NCBI RefSeq assembly: GCF_017358165.1
Contig: NZ_CP071446.1
Location: forward strand, 1,860,001-1,924,000
DNA from: Thermosipho ferrireducens
Lineage (GTDB): Bacteria; Thermotogota; Thermotogae; Thermotogales; Fervidobacteriaceae
Length of the DNA: 64,000 bases
Direction of reading: 5' to 3'
Position numbers and translations under genes: made by a program. The notes beneath the pieces were generated by a model. That model was not told where the DNA came from. It did no database searches and saw only the letters and a program-made list of their open reading frames with translations. Positions 17,491 through 26,636 of this stretch are shown here, in pieces. Within the stretch, counting starts at the first letter, position 1. Each line of letters opens with the position of its first letter.

Positions 17491-18606
17491 TCAACCCCTT
17501 CTTTCTTTTGCAATTTCCTCAAGAAGCTTTTTCTCTCGTCTTGAAACTCGTCTTGGAATTTCAACCTTAATGTTTAAAATCAAATCTCCTTTTATTCCTG
17601 TTTTCATATCCGGTAATCCTTCTCCGCGAATGTAAATCCTTTCACCATATTGAGTTCCAGCAGGAATTTTTACTTCCTTCACCTTGCCGTCAGGCATTTG
17701 CATTTTAATTACTGTTCCAAGAATAGCACTCACATAATCGATTGTTACATCCTTTACAAGATTATTTCCTTCTCTTATAAAACCCGCACCGCCTGTAACT
17801 CTCACATGAATATATAAATCACCGTATTCTCCTCCATAATAACCTGCATTTCCACCTTTTTGAATTCTTAAGGTGGTTCCATTTTCTATCCCTGCCGGAA
17901 TTTTTACCTCAACTTTATGCCTTTTCTTAACTCTTCCACTTCCTTTACAAACACTGCACGTTTCTCCTGGAATTTTTCCTGTACCTCCACATTGATTACA
18001 AGTATATTGATTAATAACCACCCCCAAAAAGGTTCTTCTTTCCTCACGAACAGTTCCCGTTCCATGACATTTCGGACAACTCACCCATCCACTTGAAGGT
18101 TCCACACCTTCTCCTTGACAATGCTCACAAACCTCATATCGTTCGTACTCCAACGGTATCTTAACACCTGTAAACAGTTCCTGAAAATTTACATCAACAG
18201 AAATATTAATATCTTCGCCTCTCCGGGCAGTTCTTCGCTTTCTACTGGAAGATGTTCGTTGATTTCCAAAAAATATGTTAAATATGTCATTATTAATAAA
18301 TTCTCCAAAATCTCTGAATATATCTTCAAACCCTCTAAAACCACCAAAACCGCCAAAACCTTCACCCATGTTTGGGGGAATGTCCCCAACATATCCATAT
18401 CTATCGTACATAGCTCTTTTTTCCGGGTCAGACAGTACTTCATACGCCTCCTGAATTTCTTTGAATTTTTGTTCAGCTACTTTTTTATTTTCATGGTGTC
18501 TATCAGGATGCCATTGTTTTATTAATTTTTTGTAAGCTCTTCTAATTTCTTCGTCCGTTGCACTTCTCGAAACACCGAGTATTTCATAATAATCTTTTTT
18601 GGGCAT
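17491..18606 (-). CDS. dnaJ: Chaperone DnaJ
   Basis: 371 residues, full-length class I J-protein that stimulates the ATPase of DnaK. It has the J-domain with HPD near residues 33-35, a Gly/Phe region (GEGFGGFGGFRGF) and four zinc-finger repeats: CEHCQGEG, CPKCHGTG, CNQCGGTG and CSVCKGSG. C-terminal substrate-binding domains I/II complete it. The ATG at 18606 follows AGGAGGTGA. It begins 5 bases after the grpE stop. dnaK itself is not in this window. Regulation is probably by HrcA at the CIRCE site upstream of hrcA. Confidence 0.97.
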   Translation of the reverse strand: MPKKDYYEILGVSRSATDEEIRRAYKKLIKQWHPDRHHENKKVAEQKFKEIQEAYEVLSDPEKRAMYDRYGYVGDIPPNMGEGFGGFGGFRGFEDIFRDFGEFINNDIFNIFFGNQRTSSSRKRRTARRGEDINISVDVNFQELFTGVKIPLEYERYEVCEHCQGEGVEPSSGWVSCPKCHGTGTVREERRTFLGVVINQYTCNQCGGTGKIPGETCSVCKGSGRVKKRHKVEVKIPAGIENGTTLRIQKGGNAGYYGGEYGDLYIHVRVTGGAGFIREGNNLVKDVTIDYVSAILGTVIKMQMPDGKVKEVKIPAGTQYGERIYIRGEGLPDMKTGIKGDLILNIKVEIPRRVSRREKKLLEEIAKERRG

Positions 18607-18611
18607 AAAAT

Positions 18612-19172
18612 TCACCTCCTGGGTTTAACAGATACCTTGACTTTTGCTGGTTTCACTACCCTATCCAAAAATTTATAACCATCCTCAACAACTTCTAAAA
18701 CTGTATATTCTTCTTTTTCTTCATCTTCTATTTTTTCCACAGCTTCGTGTTCAAATGGATCAAATTTTTCACCAACTTCTATTTGCTTAAGTCCCAAACT
18801 TTCTAACGCTTTTTTGAAATTTTTATATATAATTTCTATACCCTTATAAAAGACACTTTCTTTTACACTATCCTCAGCTCCTGAAAAGGCTCGCTTAAAA
18901 TCATCCAGCACTGGTATAAACTTTTCGACAATACGCCCTGTAGCAGATACAGATATCATTTCCTTTTCTTTTGCTGCTTCCATTTTATAATTTTCAAATT
19001 GTGCCTTTAAACGCCTGGCGTAGTTTTCAAACTCTCTTAATTGATTTTCCAGTTCTTTTATTCGTTCTTTTAATTCGGTAACTTCTTTATTTTCTGTATC
19101 TACATTTTTTTCATCAAGTACTTCTTTATTTTTCATTTTTTCGCTGCTGGCATTTGTTCTTTTTTCTTCCAT
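18612..19172 (-). CDS. grpE: Nucleotide exchange factor GrpE
   Basis: About 187 residues. It is the DnaK nucleotide-exchange factor. A charged N-terminal tail is followed by a long coiled coil (about 35-90, ENQLREFENYARRLKAQFEN). The GrpE core contains FIPVLDDFKRA and the C-terminal beta-domain ends in RVVKPAKVKVS. The ATG at 19172 has AGGAGGTGG upstream; an ATG at 19337 would extend into hrcA and is rejected. It is 13 bases after hrcA and 5 before dnaJ. Confidence 0.96.
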   Translation of the reverse strand: MEEKRTNASSEKMKNKEVLDEKNVDTENKEVTELKERIKELENQLREFENYARRLKAQFENYKMEAAKEKEMISVSATGRIVEKFIPVLDDFKRAFSGAEDSVKESVFYKGIEIIYKNFKKALESLGLKQIEVGEKFDPFEHEAVEKIEDEEKEEYTVLEVVEDGYKFLDRVVKPAKVKVSVKPRR

Positions 19173-19185
19173 CTTATACCACCTC

Positions 19186-20199
19186 CTATTGAATGTTTCT
19201 TGCAACCACTGTGAAATATTCTGTAAGTCTATTAACCACATATTCCACACTATCAAAAACCTTATCATAGTCACTGTATTTATCAAAGATTGTGGCAAGT
19301 TTTCCCACTTTTTTATTTCCAACAAAATATGGGACAATTAATATACTATATTGTTCAAAATTTCTAATCCCATGTTCCTTGCCTACGTAAATTCCATCTT
19401 TCATACTAAATATGTATGAATAAAACTCAAAAGTTGTAGAATATCTTATGATTTCTTTCAGTTTATCACTATCAAATTTTTTTCCAGAAATCAAATTAGA
19501 TATTCCCTCACTTATATAATCTTCATACCTTTCAGTAGCAATTCTCTCGGAAAGTTCAATAAATTCCTTTAATCTACCTTCTGCCCAGGAGAATTTTTCA
19601 ATCACTTCCCTGAGTCTCATTTTAAAATCGTTCAAAGTTGCTCCCTGCAAACTTTTATTTAAAAAGGCCTCGATATCAACTAAATTAAAAACTTCTGAAT
19701 GTTGCATTGGCAAAACCGAAGTTAAACCAAGTTCTGTTATTATGTTTACAATAGTAAAATTTGGAGTAACTGGTGTAAGAACTATTCTTTTTATTCTTAA
19801 ATTAATAGGGCTCGGCTTTTCTACAATAACATAGCTTCTTACAGTTGAAGCCAGAAGTTTTGCAGCCCCCTGAATAATTCTGTCAAGATCTCCTATTGGA
19901 AATTGTGTAGTAGTATTAACCGAGTAGCCAGTACGCTTTGTTGCCTGTCTCAACGAAAGAACCTCGTCAACGTAAAAACGCAACCCTTTATCTGTGGGTA
20001 TTCTTCCAGCGGAAGTATGTGGTTGATAAATATACCCAAGATAATCTAATTTTCTCAAATCGTTCCTGACCGTGGCTCCACTCCAGTCAAGATTTGTAGA
20101 CTCCAGAATTCGTTTCGAACTAACAGGACTTCCAGTTTTAACGTATTCTCTAACAACACAATAAAGGATCTTTTGCTGCCTTTCTGTAAGATCCTTCAC
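19186..20199 (-). CDS. hrcA: Heat-inducible transcription repressor HrcA
   Basis: 337 residues, normal length. An N-terminal winged helix (residues 1-75) contains SGATVRNDLRKLDYLGYI and the conserved PHTSAGRIPTDKGLRFYVD. It is followed by the GAF-like dimerisation domain. HrcA binds CIRCE and represses class I heat-shock genes; GroEL assists its folding in known systems. A CIRCE element lies 28 bases upstream and overlaps the predicted transcription start, so the operon is autoregulated. Confidence 0.97.
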   Translation of the reverse strand: MKDLTERQQKILYCVVREYVKTGSPVSSKRILESTNLDWSGATVRNDLRKLDYLGYIYQPHTSAGRIPTDKGLRFYVDEVLSLRQATKRTGYSVNTTTQFPIGDLDRIIQGAAKLLASTVRSYVIVEKPSPINLRIKRIVLTPVTPNFTIVNIITELGLTSVLPMQHSEVFNLVDIEAFLNKSLQGATLNDFKMRLREVIEKFSWAEGRLKEFIELSERIATERYEDYISEGISNLISGKKFDSDKLKEIIRYSTTFEFYSYIFSMKDGIYVGKEHGIRNFEQYSILIVPYFVGNKKVGKLATIFDKYSDYDKVFDSVEYVVNRLTEYFTVVARNIQ

Positions 20200-20226
20200 T
20201 ACACCACCTCACCTTTATCAAACGCT

Positions 20227-20253
20227 TTATCACTCTATAAATTAGATTGCTAA
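20227..20253 (-). promoter_or_regulatory. CIRCE operator (HrcA-binding site)
   Basis: On the minus strand: TTAGCAATC, 9-base spacer, GAGTGATAA. This matches the CIRCE consensus (TTAGCACTC-N9-GAGTGCTAA) at 16 of 18 arm positions. It sits between the promoter -10 and hrcA. Confidence 0.92.
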
Positions 20254-20257
20254 TTAA

Positions 20258-20286
20258 AGTATAACACAAAAAGCTTCGCGCGTCAA
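20258..20286 (-). promoter_or_regulatory. Sigma-70-type promoter of hrcA-grpE-dnaJ-nadE
   Basis: Minus strand: TTGACG (20286-20281), 17-base spacer, TATACT (20263-20258). The transcription start would fall at the upstream edge of the CIRCE element, the classic repressor arrangement. Confidence 0.8.
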
Positions 20287-20324
20287 ATGGATAGTTTTGT
20301 TACAAAAAATAATACCTGAACTTT

Positions 20325-20930
20325 TTAAATATTTTCACCAAAATCATCTGGAATGGAAAAGAATCCTATTACAGCAAGAATGTCACCTATCAATATAAAT
20401 ACCATTCCAATCATAAGCACAACCAATATAGCTCCCCATTTGTAAAATGAAGCTGCCATATTAAAAATATTCAAGGAAAGACGTTCTGATAATAGTCTAT
20501 ATGCTCTTATTTTGTATACAATTGCAATTATCATTAACCCAACAAAAGAAACAAAACTTATAACAAAATTCCCTGTCATTGAAAATACTTGATCTTCAAA
20601 ATGCACCTCGCCAAAACCATAATCTGTCGTTTCATACCCAAACGGAGCTCTTTCACCAAAAGGCATCACTGCGTGCTCAGAAAACATACTTACCATACCG
20701 GTAAATATCACTATTGCAAAAATAACTACAGAAATAAATCCAAAAACTACAGAAGTTAAAAAATACCTAAAAATTCGAGAATCTTTCAAAGTATTGGATA
20801 TGTTATACACTCCCATTAAGAAAAGAATCAATCCAATAAGTCCAAAAAACCAACCTATATGAGGCATGTACCCAAAGATTCCAAAAACCACACCAAGCCC
20901 TGCTAACACTTTCGATACGTTCAAAGCCAT
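20325..20930 (-). CDS. DUF996 family membrane protein
   Basis: 201 residues with about five hydrophobic segments. The opening (residues 1-50, with KVLAGLGVVFGIFGYMPHIG and a glycine-rich LIGLILFLMGVYNIS) and the following SRIFRYFLTSVVFGF match the DUF996 pattern as I know it. The function of this family is unknown. An acidic/aromatic loop (about 90-115) separates the segments. AAGGAGGG precedes the ATG. It stands alone between the heat-shock operon and the mannosidase gene, all on the minus strand. Confidence 0.75.
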   Translation of the reverse strand: MALNVSKVLAGLGVVFGIFGYMPHIGWFFGLIGLILFLMGVYNISNTLKDSRIFRYFLTSVVFGFISVVIFAIVIFTGMVSMFSEHAVMPFGERAPFGYETTDYGFGEVHFEDQVFSMTGNFVISFVSFVGLMIIAIVYKIRAYRLLSERLSLNIFNMAASFYKWGAILVVLMIGMVFILIGDILAVIGFFSIPDDFGENI

Positions 20931-21051
20931 TTAAATCCCTCCTTGCTAATTTTTTATCAAACTACAAATTACACTTATAAATCTTTCTGTATAAAAACTT
21001 ATTTCTGAAATAGCATTCTTCGGGACTATTTTCCAGGTCTTGAAACACTTT

Positions 21052-24000
21052 TTATTTAAACATTAACGTATATATTTTAAATGGTTCGTACTGGATTTTT
21101 ACTTCACCATTTTTAACATCGAGTTTTTTTATTTTATCTTCCAGAATATTACACTCCCACACTTCTTTTACGGAATTGTTCAAACTTATTTTTGAAATAC
21201 CTCTTGATCCTGAAACTTCCACCATTCTGATGATTATAGCTCTTTCTTTTTCTGCACGTTTCATTCCTATAACTTTCAAAGATTGAGAACTTATTTTCAA
21301 AAATGGAAAGATACTTTTGTCAAAAAATCCCTTAAAAATCATTAAAGGTTTGTTTAGCTTTTCTGCCTCCATTACAGTCGGCAAAATTTCCGAACTTCCA
21401 TATGAAAAAACCGAGTATGTAAATTCATGTCTTCCTTCATCAGCATAAAAATCTGGATAGACAGGGGATCTTAAAAGCGTTAAACCTATAATATTGTTTT
21501 TACAACTATGTCCATATTTCCCATTATTTAAAAGGCTGAATGTGTATCCCGATTCAGAAATACTTACCCATCTGTGTGCTGGTACTTCAAATCGTGCCTT
21601 CTCATAATCTGTATTTTGGAAAGTAGATCGTTCAATATAACCAGCAGAAAGATCATATTTAGCATAACGAGCTAACACGTTAACCGGAAATATTGCTCTT
21701 AACATAGTACGCCTCATATGCCAATCAACAACTGTTTTTATATCTAATCTTCGAGAAGCTTTACTTAAAATATAATACTGAATTATTGATGTACTTCTTA
21801 TTTTATAACTTACTTTTACAACTGCTCTAACTGGTCCATTCTCAACAATTTCAATATTTTGAGCCTTAAGAAATTCCCCGAATTTTTCATAATGATAATC
21901 TATATCCCACGCATCCCACGCAGAAGGGATGTCTCTATAAAGTACTAAACGATTTCCATTTCCATCAAGTACATTTCTTGAAAACTGTTTATCAAAAATA
22001 TTTAATGAACCATCTTCATTTATCGTCACTTTTAAATATTCATTTTCTAAAAAAATACCATGACTGTCAAAAAAACCTATGCGTTCTTTTGGAGATTTTT
22101 TTAAAGCAACATGTTCCTCTTTTAATTCCAGAATTGAAAATGGTTCTACATTATTTTCAATCCAATATATATTTTTCCCATCGTATGTTTTTTGTGAAAT
22201 TGACTTTTCTCCTTTATCGTCAAAAAATACTTTTTCCATATTACTTTCAAATATTACTGGTTGAGAATAAGAACTTATGTTCAAAAGAGTGATTCCTTTT
22301 TCTTTTTCTGTTACTAATTTTCCAGAGGCTTTTTTTACTATAAAGCTTGCATTTTTAATCACATTTTCTAATTCATTTTCAGCATCTTTTTTGACTGTCT
22401 CTATACAAGAACCAGGTAATATATCGTGGAATTCATTTCTCAACAACTTTTTCCAATTTTGCTCTAAATCTCTTTCTGGATATTCATAATCCTTAAATGC
22501 AAGGATAGACATAAATTCAGCTTTATATAACTCATCTTCTGCTCTCTTATGCAACGCTTTTATACGCGCTTGAGATGTATACGTGCCTCTGTGATACTCA
22601 AGATACAATTCTCCATCCCACACGGGTAAATCTTTCTTCACATTTTCTATCGACTCAAAAAAGACTCGTACAGGCTGCATTTTTAATTCTGGCAGGCCAG
22701 GATATTGCTTTAAAATTTGATAGTTTTCGCACATTTCATCGGTAGGCCCACCACCGCCATCACTATAACCAAAAGTAAACAATGTTTTGTTAATGAGCGA
22801 TTTATTCCGGCAGGCATTCCACACATTATAAATATCTTCAGGTCCAAGAATTCCACCATATCCACGTCCTTTGTTATAAAAACTATGATAAATAACCTTT
22901 GAACCGTCTATTCCCCGCCAGAGACATAAATCATAAGGAAATGTATTTTTCTCATTCCATGTTAATTTTATAGTAAAAAAATAGGAGATTCCGGCTTGTT
23001 TCAATACTTGTGGCAAAATCCAGGAAAATCCAAATACATCAGGAAGCCAACACACATTACTTCTTTTGCCAAATTCATTTTCAAAAAATTTTTGTCCATA
23101 CAAAAATTGCCTTATCAAAGATTCTACGTGTGGAATATTGCAATCAGATTCTACCCACATTCCTCCTATAATTTCCCATTTCCCATCTTTCACCATAGCT
23201 TTAATTTCTTTAAAAATTTCAGGATAATTCTCTTTTATATCTGCATACATCTGGGCAGAGGATTGAACAAACACAAATTCAGGATATTTTTTTGCGAGCC
23301 TTATTGCGTTGACAAAAGTTCTGGCTTCCTTACGCTTTGTTTCTTCAATAGGCCATAACCAGGCATAATCAAGATGAGCATGACCAACTACATTGACTTC
23401 ACCAGATACTTTGAACTCCTTCTGCAACACTTTGATTTCTCTTTTTAAATACGTTAAAGCATTCAAAATTGTTTCTCTCTGCTGGTTGGTTATAATACTG
23501 TTCTCTTTCTTAAAAAATCTGGGCTTTTCCCAGAGATTTTCTAAACTGTTTTTAAGAAGTAAATTCTCAGATATGGCGGAAATATACTGTTTTGTGTCTC
23601 CTGGAAGATCCATCATGGAAAAAACATTGTCAATTAAATTAGCGAGCTTTTCCTCAAGGATATTATCCTTAGTAACCTGTAAAACTTCTATAGCATTTTT
23701 TATTTCAATGAAAGCTTTATAAATTTCCTCATCTATGACTTTTATTTCACTTATCTCAACTGTTGTTTTTTCACTGAATTTTCCAAATAATCCACGTGGC
23801 ACAACCTGAACACTAATGGTATGCCATTTCCCATCTGCAAAAGGCGAAATATCCAATTCTTTATGATATTCATTTATTTCACCAAAAGCAACATTATCAA
23901 TAAACACGAGGCTTTCTCCACCAAACCATAAATTCAAATAAATTCTTTCATTCAGACGAATTTCCGGTATAAAAATTTTTTGAGAAAACCACACAGGAGA

Positions 24001-24195
24001 TGGCTCCGGGTTCCAAAAAGAACCTACTCTAATCTTAGAAGTAAAACCTAACGGAGGCATTCGCTCAGATGAACGCTCAAACAACCATTCTGGAATAACT
24101 TCCAGTTTTCTTACAACGTAAGGATAAATCTCGTAAAGCATGTGCTTGAACCTTGAAACTAATTGTGTTTTATTAGAATACATTATTTCCTTCAC
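21052..24195 (-). CDS. Alpha-mannosidase, glycoside hydrolase family 38
   Basis: 1047 residues, typical for bacterial GH38 enzymes that trim alpha-mannosides in the cytoplasm (no signal peptide). An N-terminal accessory beta-domain covers about 1-250. The catalytic domain starts with the zinc-binding GHAHLDYAWLW (about 267-277) and carries the nucleophile in GGMWVESDCNIP (Asp near 348). Further features are WLPDVFGFSW and the C-terminal beta-sandwich domains. The GTG start has GGAGG just upstream; an ATG four codons later is possible. It lies 13 bases after the radical-SAM gene and may be co-transcribed. Confidence 0.93.
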   Translation of the reverse strand: MKEIMYSNKTQLVSRFKHMLYEIYPYVVRKLEVIPEWLFERSSERMPPLGFTSKIRVGSFWNPEPSPVWFSQKIFIPEIRLNERIYLNLWFGGESLVFIDNVAFGEINEYHKELDISPFADGKWHTISVQVVPRGLFGKFSEKTTVEISEIKVIDEEIYKAFIEIKNAIEVLQVTKDNILEEKLANLIDNVFSMMDLPGDTKQYISAISENLLLKNSLENLWEKPRFFKKENSIITNQQRETILNALTYLKREIKVLQKEFKVSGEVNVVGHAHLDYAWLWPIEETKRKEARTFVNAIRLAKKYPEFVFVQSSAQMYADIKENYPEIFKEIKAMVKDGKWEIIGGMWVESDCNIPHVESLIRQFLYGQKFFENEFGKRSNVCWLPDVFGFSWILPQVLKQAGISYFFTIKLTWNEKNTFPYDLCLWRGIDGSKVIYHSFYNKGRGYGGILGPEDIYNVWNACRNKSLINKTLFTFGYSDGGGGPTDEMCENYQILKQYPGLPELKMQPVRVFFESIENVKKDLPVWDGELYLEYHRGTYTSQARIKALHKRAEDELYKAEFMSILAFKDYEYPERDLEQNWKKLLRNEFHDILPGSCIETVKKDAENELENVIKNASFIVKKASGKLVTEKEKGITLLNISSYSQPVIFESNMEKVFFDDKGEKSISQKTYDGKNIYWIENNVEPFSILELKEEHVALKKSPKERIGFFDSHGIFLENEYLKVTINEDGSLNIFDKQFSRNVLDGNGNRLVLYRDIPSAWDAWDIDYHYEKFGEFLKAQNIEIVENGPVRAVVKVSYKIRSTSIIQYYILSKASRRLDIKTVVDWHMRRTMLRAIFPVNVLARYAKYDLSAGYIERSTFQNTDYEKARFEVPAHRWVSISESGYTFSLLNNGKYGHSCKNNIIGLTLLRSPVYPDFYADEGRHEFTYSVFSYGSSEILPTVMEAEKLNKPLMIFKGFFDKSIFPFLKISSQSLKVIGMKRAEKERAIIIRMVEVSGSRGISKISLNNSVKEVWECNILEDKIKKLDVKNGEVKIQYEPFKIYTLMFK

Positions 24196-24208
24196 CTACC
24201 TCCAAATA

Positions 24209-25531
24209 CTATCTGGAATTTGCCAACAATTTCCACAAAAATGGAAACCCTCGTTTGAATATCAAACGTGGAGTTGTATACACTGCATAATATGCTTTTA
24301 AAAACTCACGCCGCAGTTTTTCCGGAGAAAAATGTGGATGTTTAAACACAAGATGTGTGCCGTCAAATTTTTCGTAATTTTTTGTTAAAAGACGAGTTTT
24401 TAATTGCTCAAATAACTTCGTACCTGGATAAGGCGTAAGTATCGAAAATTGCACAATACTTGCTCCCAGTTTTTTGGCAAATTTCACAGTTCTTTTTATA
24501 CTCTCTGTCGTTTCGTTTAATGCTCCGAGAATAAAACTCGCAAATATATCTATCTTATATTTTCGGAGCAAACTGCTCACTTCAAAAGCTATATTGCTAT
24601 GAAGCTTTTTATTAAATTCCTCCAGCACTTCTTCGTTTGCACTTTCAAACCCGATAAAAAGCATTTTACATCCAGATTTTGCCATAGCCTCTACCATATC
24701 TTCGTTTCTTAAAAGTTCATCTGCCCTTGAAAATGCCCACCATTTTATTTTCAAATCATTTTTTATAATTTCATCTGAAAGCCTGATAACTCGCCCGGGA
24801 TTTAAAGTAAAATTATCATCAAAAAATACTACAGATTTATATCCAAATTTTTCTACAAGTATTTTCAACTCTTCAACGGTACTTTCCACACTTCTCTGTC
24901 TCCACATTTTCCCCATAAATTGAGTGACAGAACAAAAATTACAGTCAAAAGGACAACCACGTGATGTTATTATACTCATAGCATAATTTCCCGCAAACTT
25001 TGTACGATATTTATGCAATGGCAATCCTTCCCTATCGGGAAACGGGAGAACATCCAGATTCTTTACAAATTTCACAGGAAATATTTTTACCACATTCTCT
25101 TTTAAATATGCTATTCCTGGAATCTCTGGATACATTTCCCCAACAGAAATAGCTTTTACCAGTTCCACAAAAGCTATTTCTCCTTCTCCTAAAATGATAT
25201 AATCAGCTAACCCTTCTTTTAATATGCTGTGCGCATTAAAAGTTGCATGAGGACCACCCATTATAACAATAGTTCCCTTTTTCCTGGCATCTTTTCCTAT
25301 TTTAGCCGCAAGTGGAAATCGAACAGTATCAGTAGAAATACCTATTACATCATATTCTTCGTAAGATTCTTTTTTATAATCAAAATTTTCCACGTTCATG
25401 TCTATAAGCCTTGTCTCATAGCCTGCATTTTTCAGAGACGAACTTATATAGGCAAGACCCAGAGGAGGAAAGAAAGCACCAAGTCTATAATAATAACCTG
25501 AATCTTTTGGATTAATCAACAAAATTTTCAT
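24209..25531 (-). CDS. B12-binding-domain radical SAM protein
   Basis: 440 residues. The N-terminal cobalamin-binding-like domain (about 1-140) contains FFPPLGLAYISSSLKNAGYE and IIMGGPHATF but no DxHxxG base-off motif. The radical-SAM core has CxxxCxxC in SRGCPFDCNFCSV (about residues 189-201) and the Elp3-type barrel. A short C-terminal extension follows. Members methylate unactivated carbons or rearrange lipids and metabolites, so the substrate is open. The ATG follows an AAGGGGCG ribosome site. Proximity to alpha-mannosidase does not by itself suggest a substrate. Confidence 0.88.
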   Translation of the reverse strand: MKILLINPKDSGYYYRLGAFFPPLGLAYISSSLKNAGYETRLIDMNVENFDYKKESYEEYDVIGISTDTVRFPLAAKIGKDARKKGTIVIMGGPHATFNAHSILKEGLADYIILGEGEIAFVELVKAISVGEMYPEIPGIAYLKENVVKIFPVKFVKNLDVLPFPDREGLPLHKYRTKFAGNYAMSIITSRGCPFDCNFCSVTQFMGKMWRQRSVESTVEELKILVEKFGYKSVVFFDDNFTLNPGRVIRLSDEIIKNDLKIKWWAFSRADELLRNEDMVEAMAKSGCKMLFIGFESANEEVLEEFNKKLHSNIAFEVSSLLRKYKIDIFASFILGALNETTESIKRTVKFAKKLGASIVQFSILTPYPGTKLFEQLKTRLLTKNYEKFDGTHLVFKHPHFSPEKLRREFLKAYYAVYTTPRLIFKRGFPFLWKLLANSR

Positions 25532-25615
25532 AATATCGCCCCTTGATACCTATGATGAAAGCTATGGAAGCTGAAATATGTAAATCAAATAAATTTGTAT
25601 TATTCTTTATATTAA

Positions 25616-25624
25616 ATTATAGCA
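25616..25624 (-). promoter_or_regulatory. Extended -10 promoter upstream of the radical-SAM gene
   Basis: Minus strand reads TGCTATAAT (TGn + TATAAT, 25624-25616) about 85 bases before the start codon; no clear -35. The 230-base divergent region to the VIT1-like gene holds nothing else I can name. Confidence 0.45.
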
Positions 25625-25772
25625 CATTTGAAGTGTTAAAATTAAAACCAACGCCATAAAAATGTCAATTATTTATAAACATAATTTTCGCTTATCCTTT
25701 AAAATTGAACATTTCAGGTCCCAATTTTCTATGTTAAAATTAAAAGTAACAGCTACATAAGGAGTGATACAA

Positions 25773-26600
25773 TTGATTCATTGGTTTTTCAAAAAGACAA
25801 AAAGTAGAGTAGAAATAGCTCGTGAAGCTTTCAAAAAAAGAGACAAAAAACTACACAAATTAGCTCATTCAGAAAAGTACATAAAAGAAGAGCCCCACAA
25901 AATAGAACAGGGAAAATACATAGGTCCAGCTGTTTATGGAGCAAGTGATGGAATCGTCACAACTTTTGCAGTTGTTGCCGGTGTTGCTGGAGCTAATCTT
26001 GATCCAAAAATTGTACTAATACTTGGTTTTGCCAATCTTTTCGCGGATGGTTTTTCAATGGCAGTAGGTGATTACCTTTCTTCAAAATCTGAAAAAGATT
26101 ATATAAACAGCGAGCGCGCAAGAGAGTTATGGGAAGTTGAACACTTTCCGGATGCCGAACGTAAAGAAGTAGAAGAAATTTACAAGAGAAAAGGTGTTAA
26201 AGGTGAAAAATTAAAACTTTTAGTAGACATTATTACATCCGATAAAGAATTATGGGTTGATACCATGATGAAAGAAGAGTTGAATTTATTAGGTGATGAT
26301 GAAGTTTCCCCGATAAAAAGTGCATTAGTAACATTTTTCTCGTTCGTAATCGCTGGATTTACCCCTTTAATTGCTTATGTTTTTTCAAACTTTGTTCCTT
26401 TCTTCCAAACATATAAATTTTTAGCTGCCTCAATTATAACCGGAGCAACTCTTTTTACCGTTGGAGGATTAAGACAGTTAATCACAGATGTAAAATGGTA
26501 TATCGGAGGCCTGGAAATGCTTTTAGTTGGAGGAGCTTCAGCTTCTGTAGCGTTTTTAATAGGGTTCATTTTACGTACAGTTTTTGGGATAGTAATCTAA
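25773..26600 (+). CDS. VIT1/CCC1-type iron/manganese transporter
   Basis: 275 residues. A cytoplasmic N-terminal helix is followed by TM1 with YGASDGIVTTFAVVAG and TM2 with GFANLFADGFSMAVGDYLSSKSE, the signatures of the VIT1/CCC1 family. A soluble metal-binding helical hairpin rich in Glu follows (about 105-165). Three more transmembrane segments end the chain. Plant and yeast members move Fe2+/Mn2+ into vacuoles; bacterial ones are thought to export or detoxify. The TTG at 25773 has AAGGAG 8 bases upstream. It begins the long plus-strand run, with purH 36 bases downstream. Confidence 0.87.
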   Translation: MIHWFFKKTKSRVEIAREAFKKRDKKLHKLAHSEKYIKEEPHKIEQGKYIGPAVYGASDGIVTTFAVVAGVAGANLDPKIVLILGFANLFADGFSMAVGDYLSSKSEKDYINSERARELWEVEHFPDAERKEVEEIYKRKGVKGEKLKLLVDIITSDKELWVDTMMKEELNLLGDDEVSPIKSALVTFFSFVIAGFTPLIAYVFSNFVPFFQTYKFLAASIITGATLFTVGGLRQLITDVKWYIGGLEMLLVGGASASVAFLIGFILRTVFGIVI

Positions 26601-26636
26601 ATATGTTAGAATTCAATATATAGGAGGAGTAAAAAG

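Noticed and set aside
18115-18525. 136-codon open frame opposite dnaJ
   Set aside because: Antisense shadow of a highly conserved gene; no ribosome site and no recognisable protein.
22996-23358. 120-codon open frame opposite the alpha-mannosidase
   Set aside because: Antisense shadow of conserved GH38 catalytic sequence.
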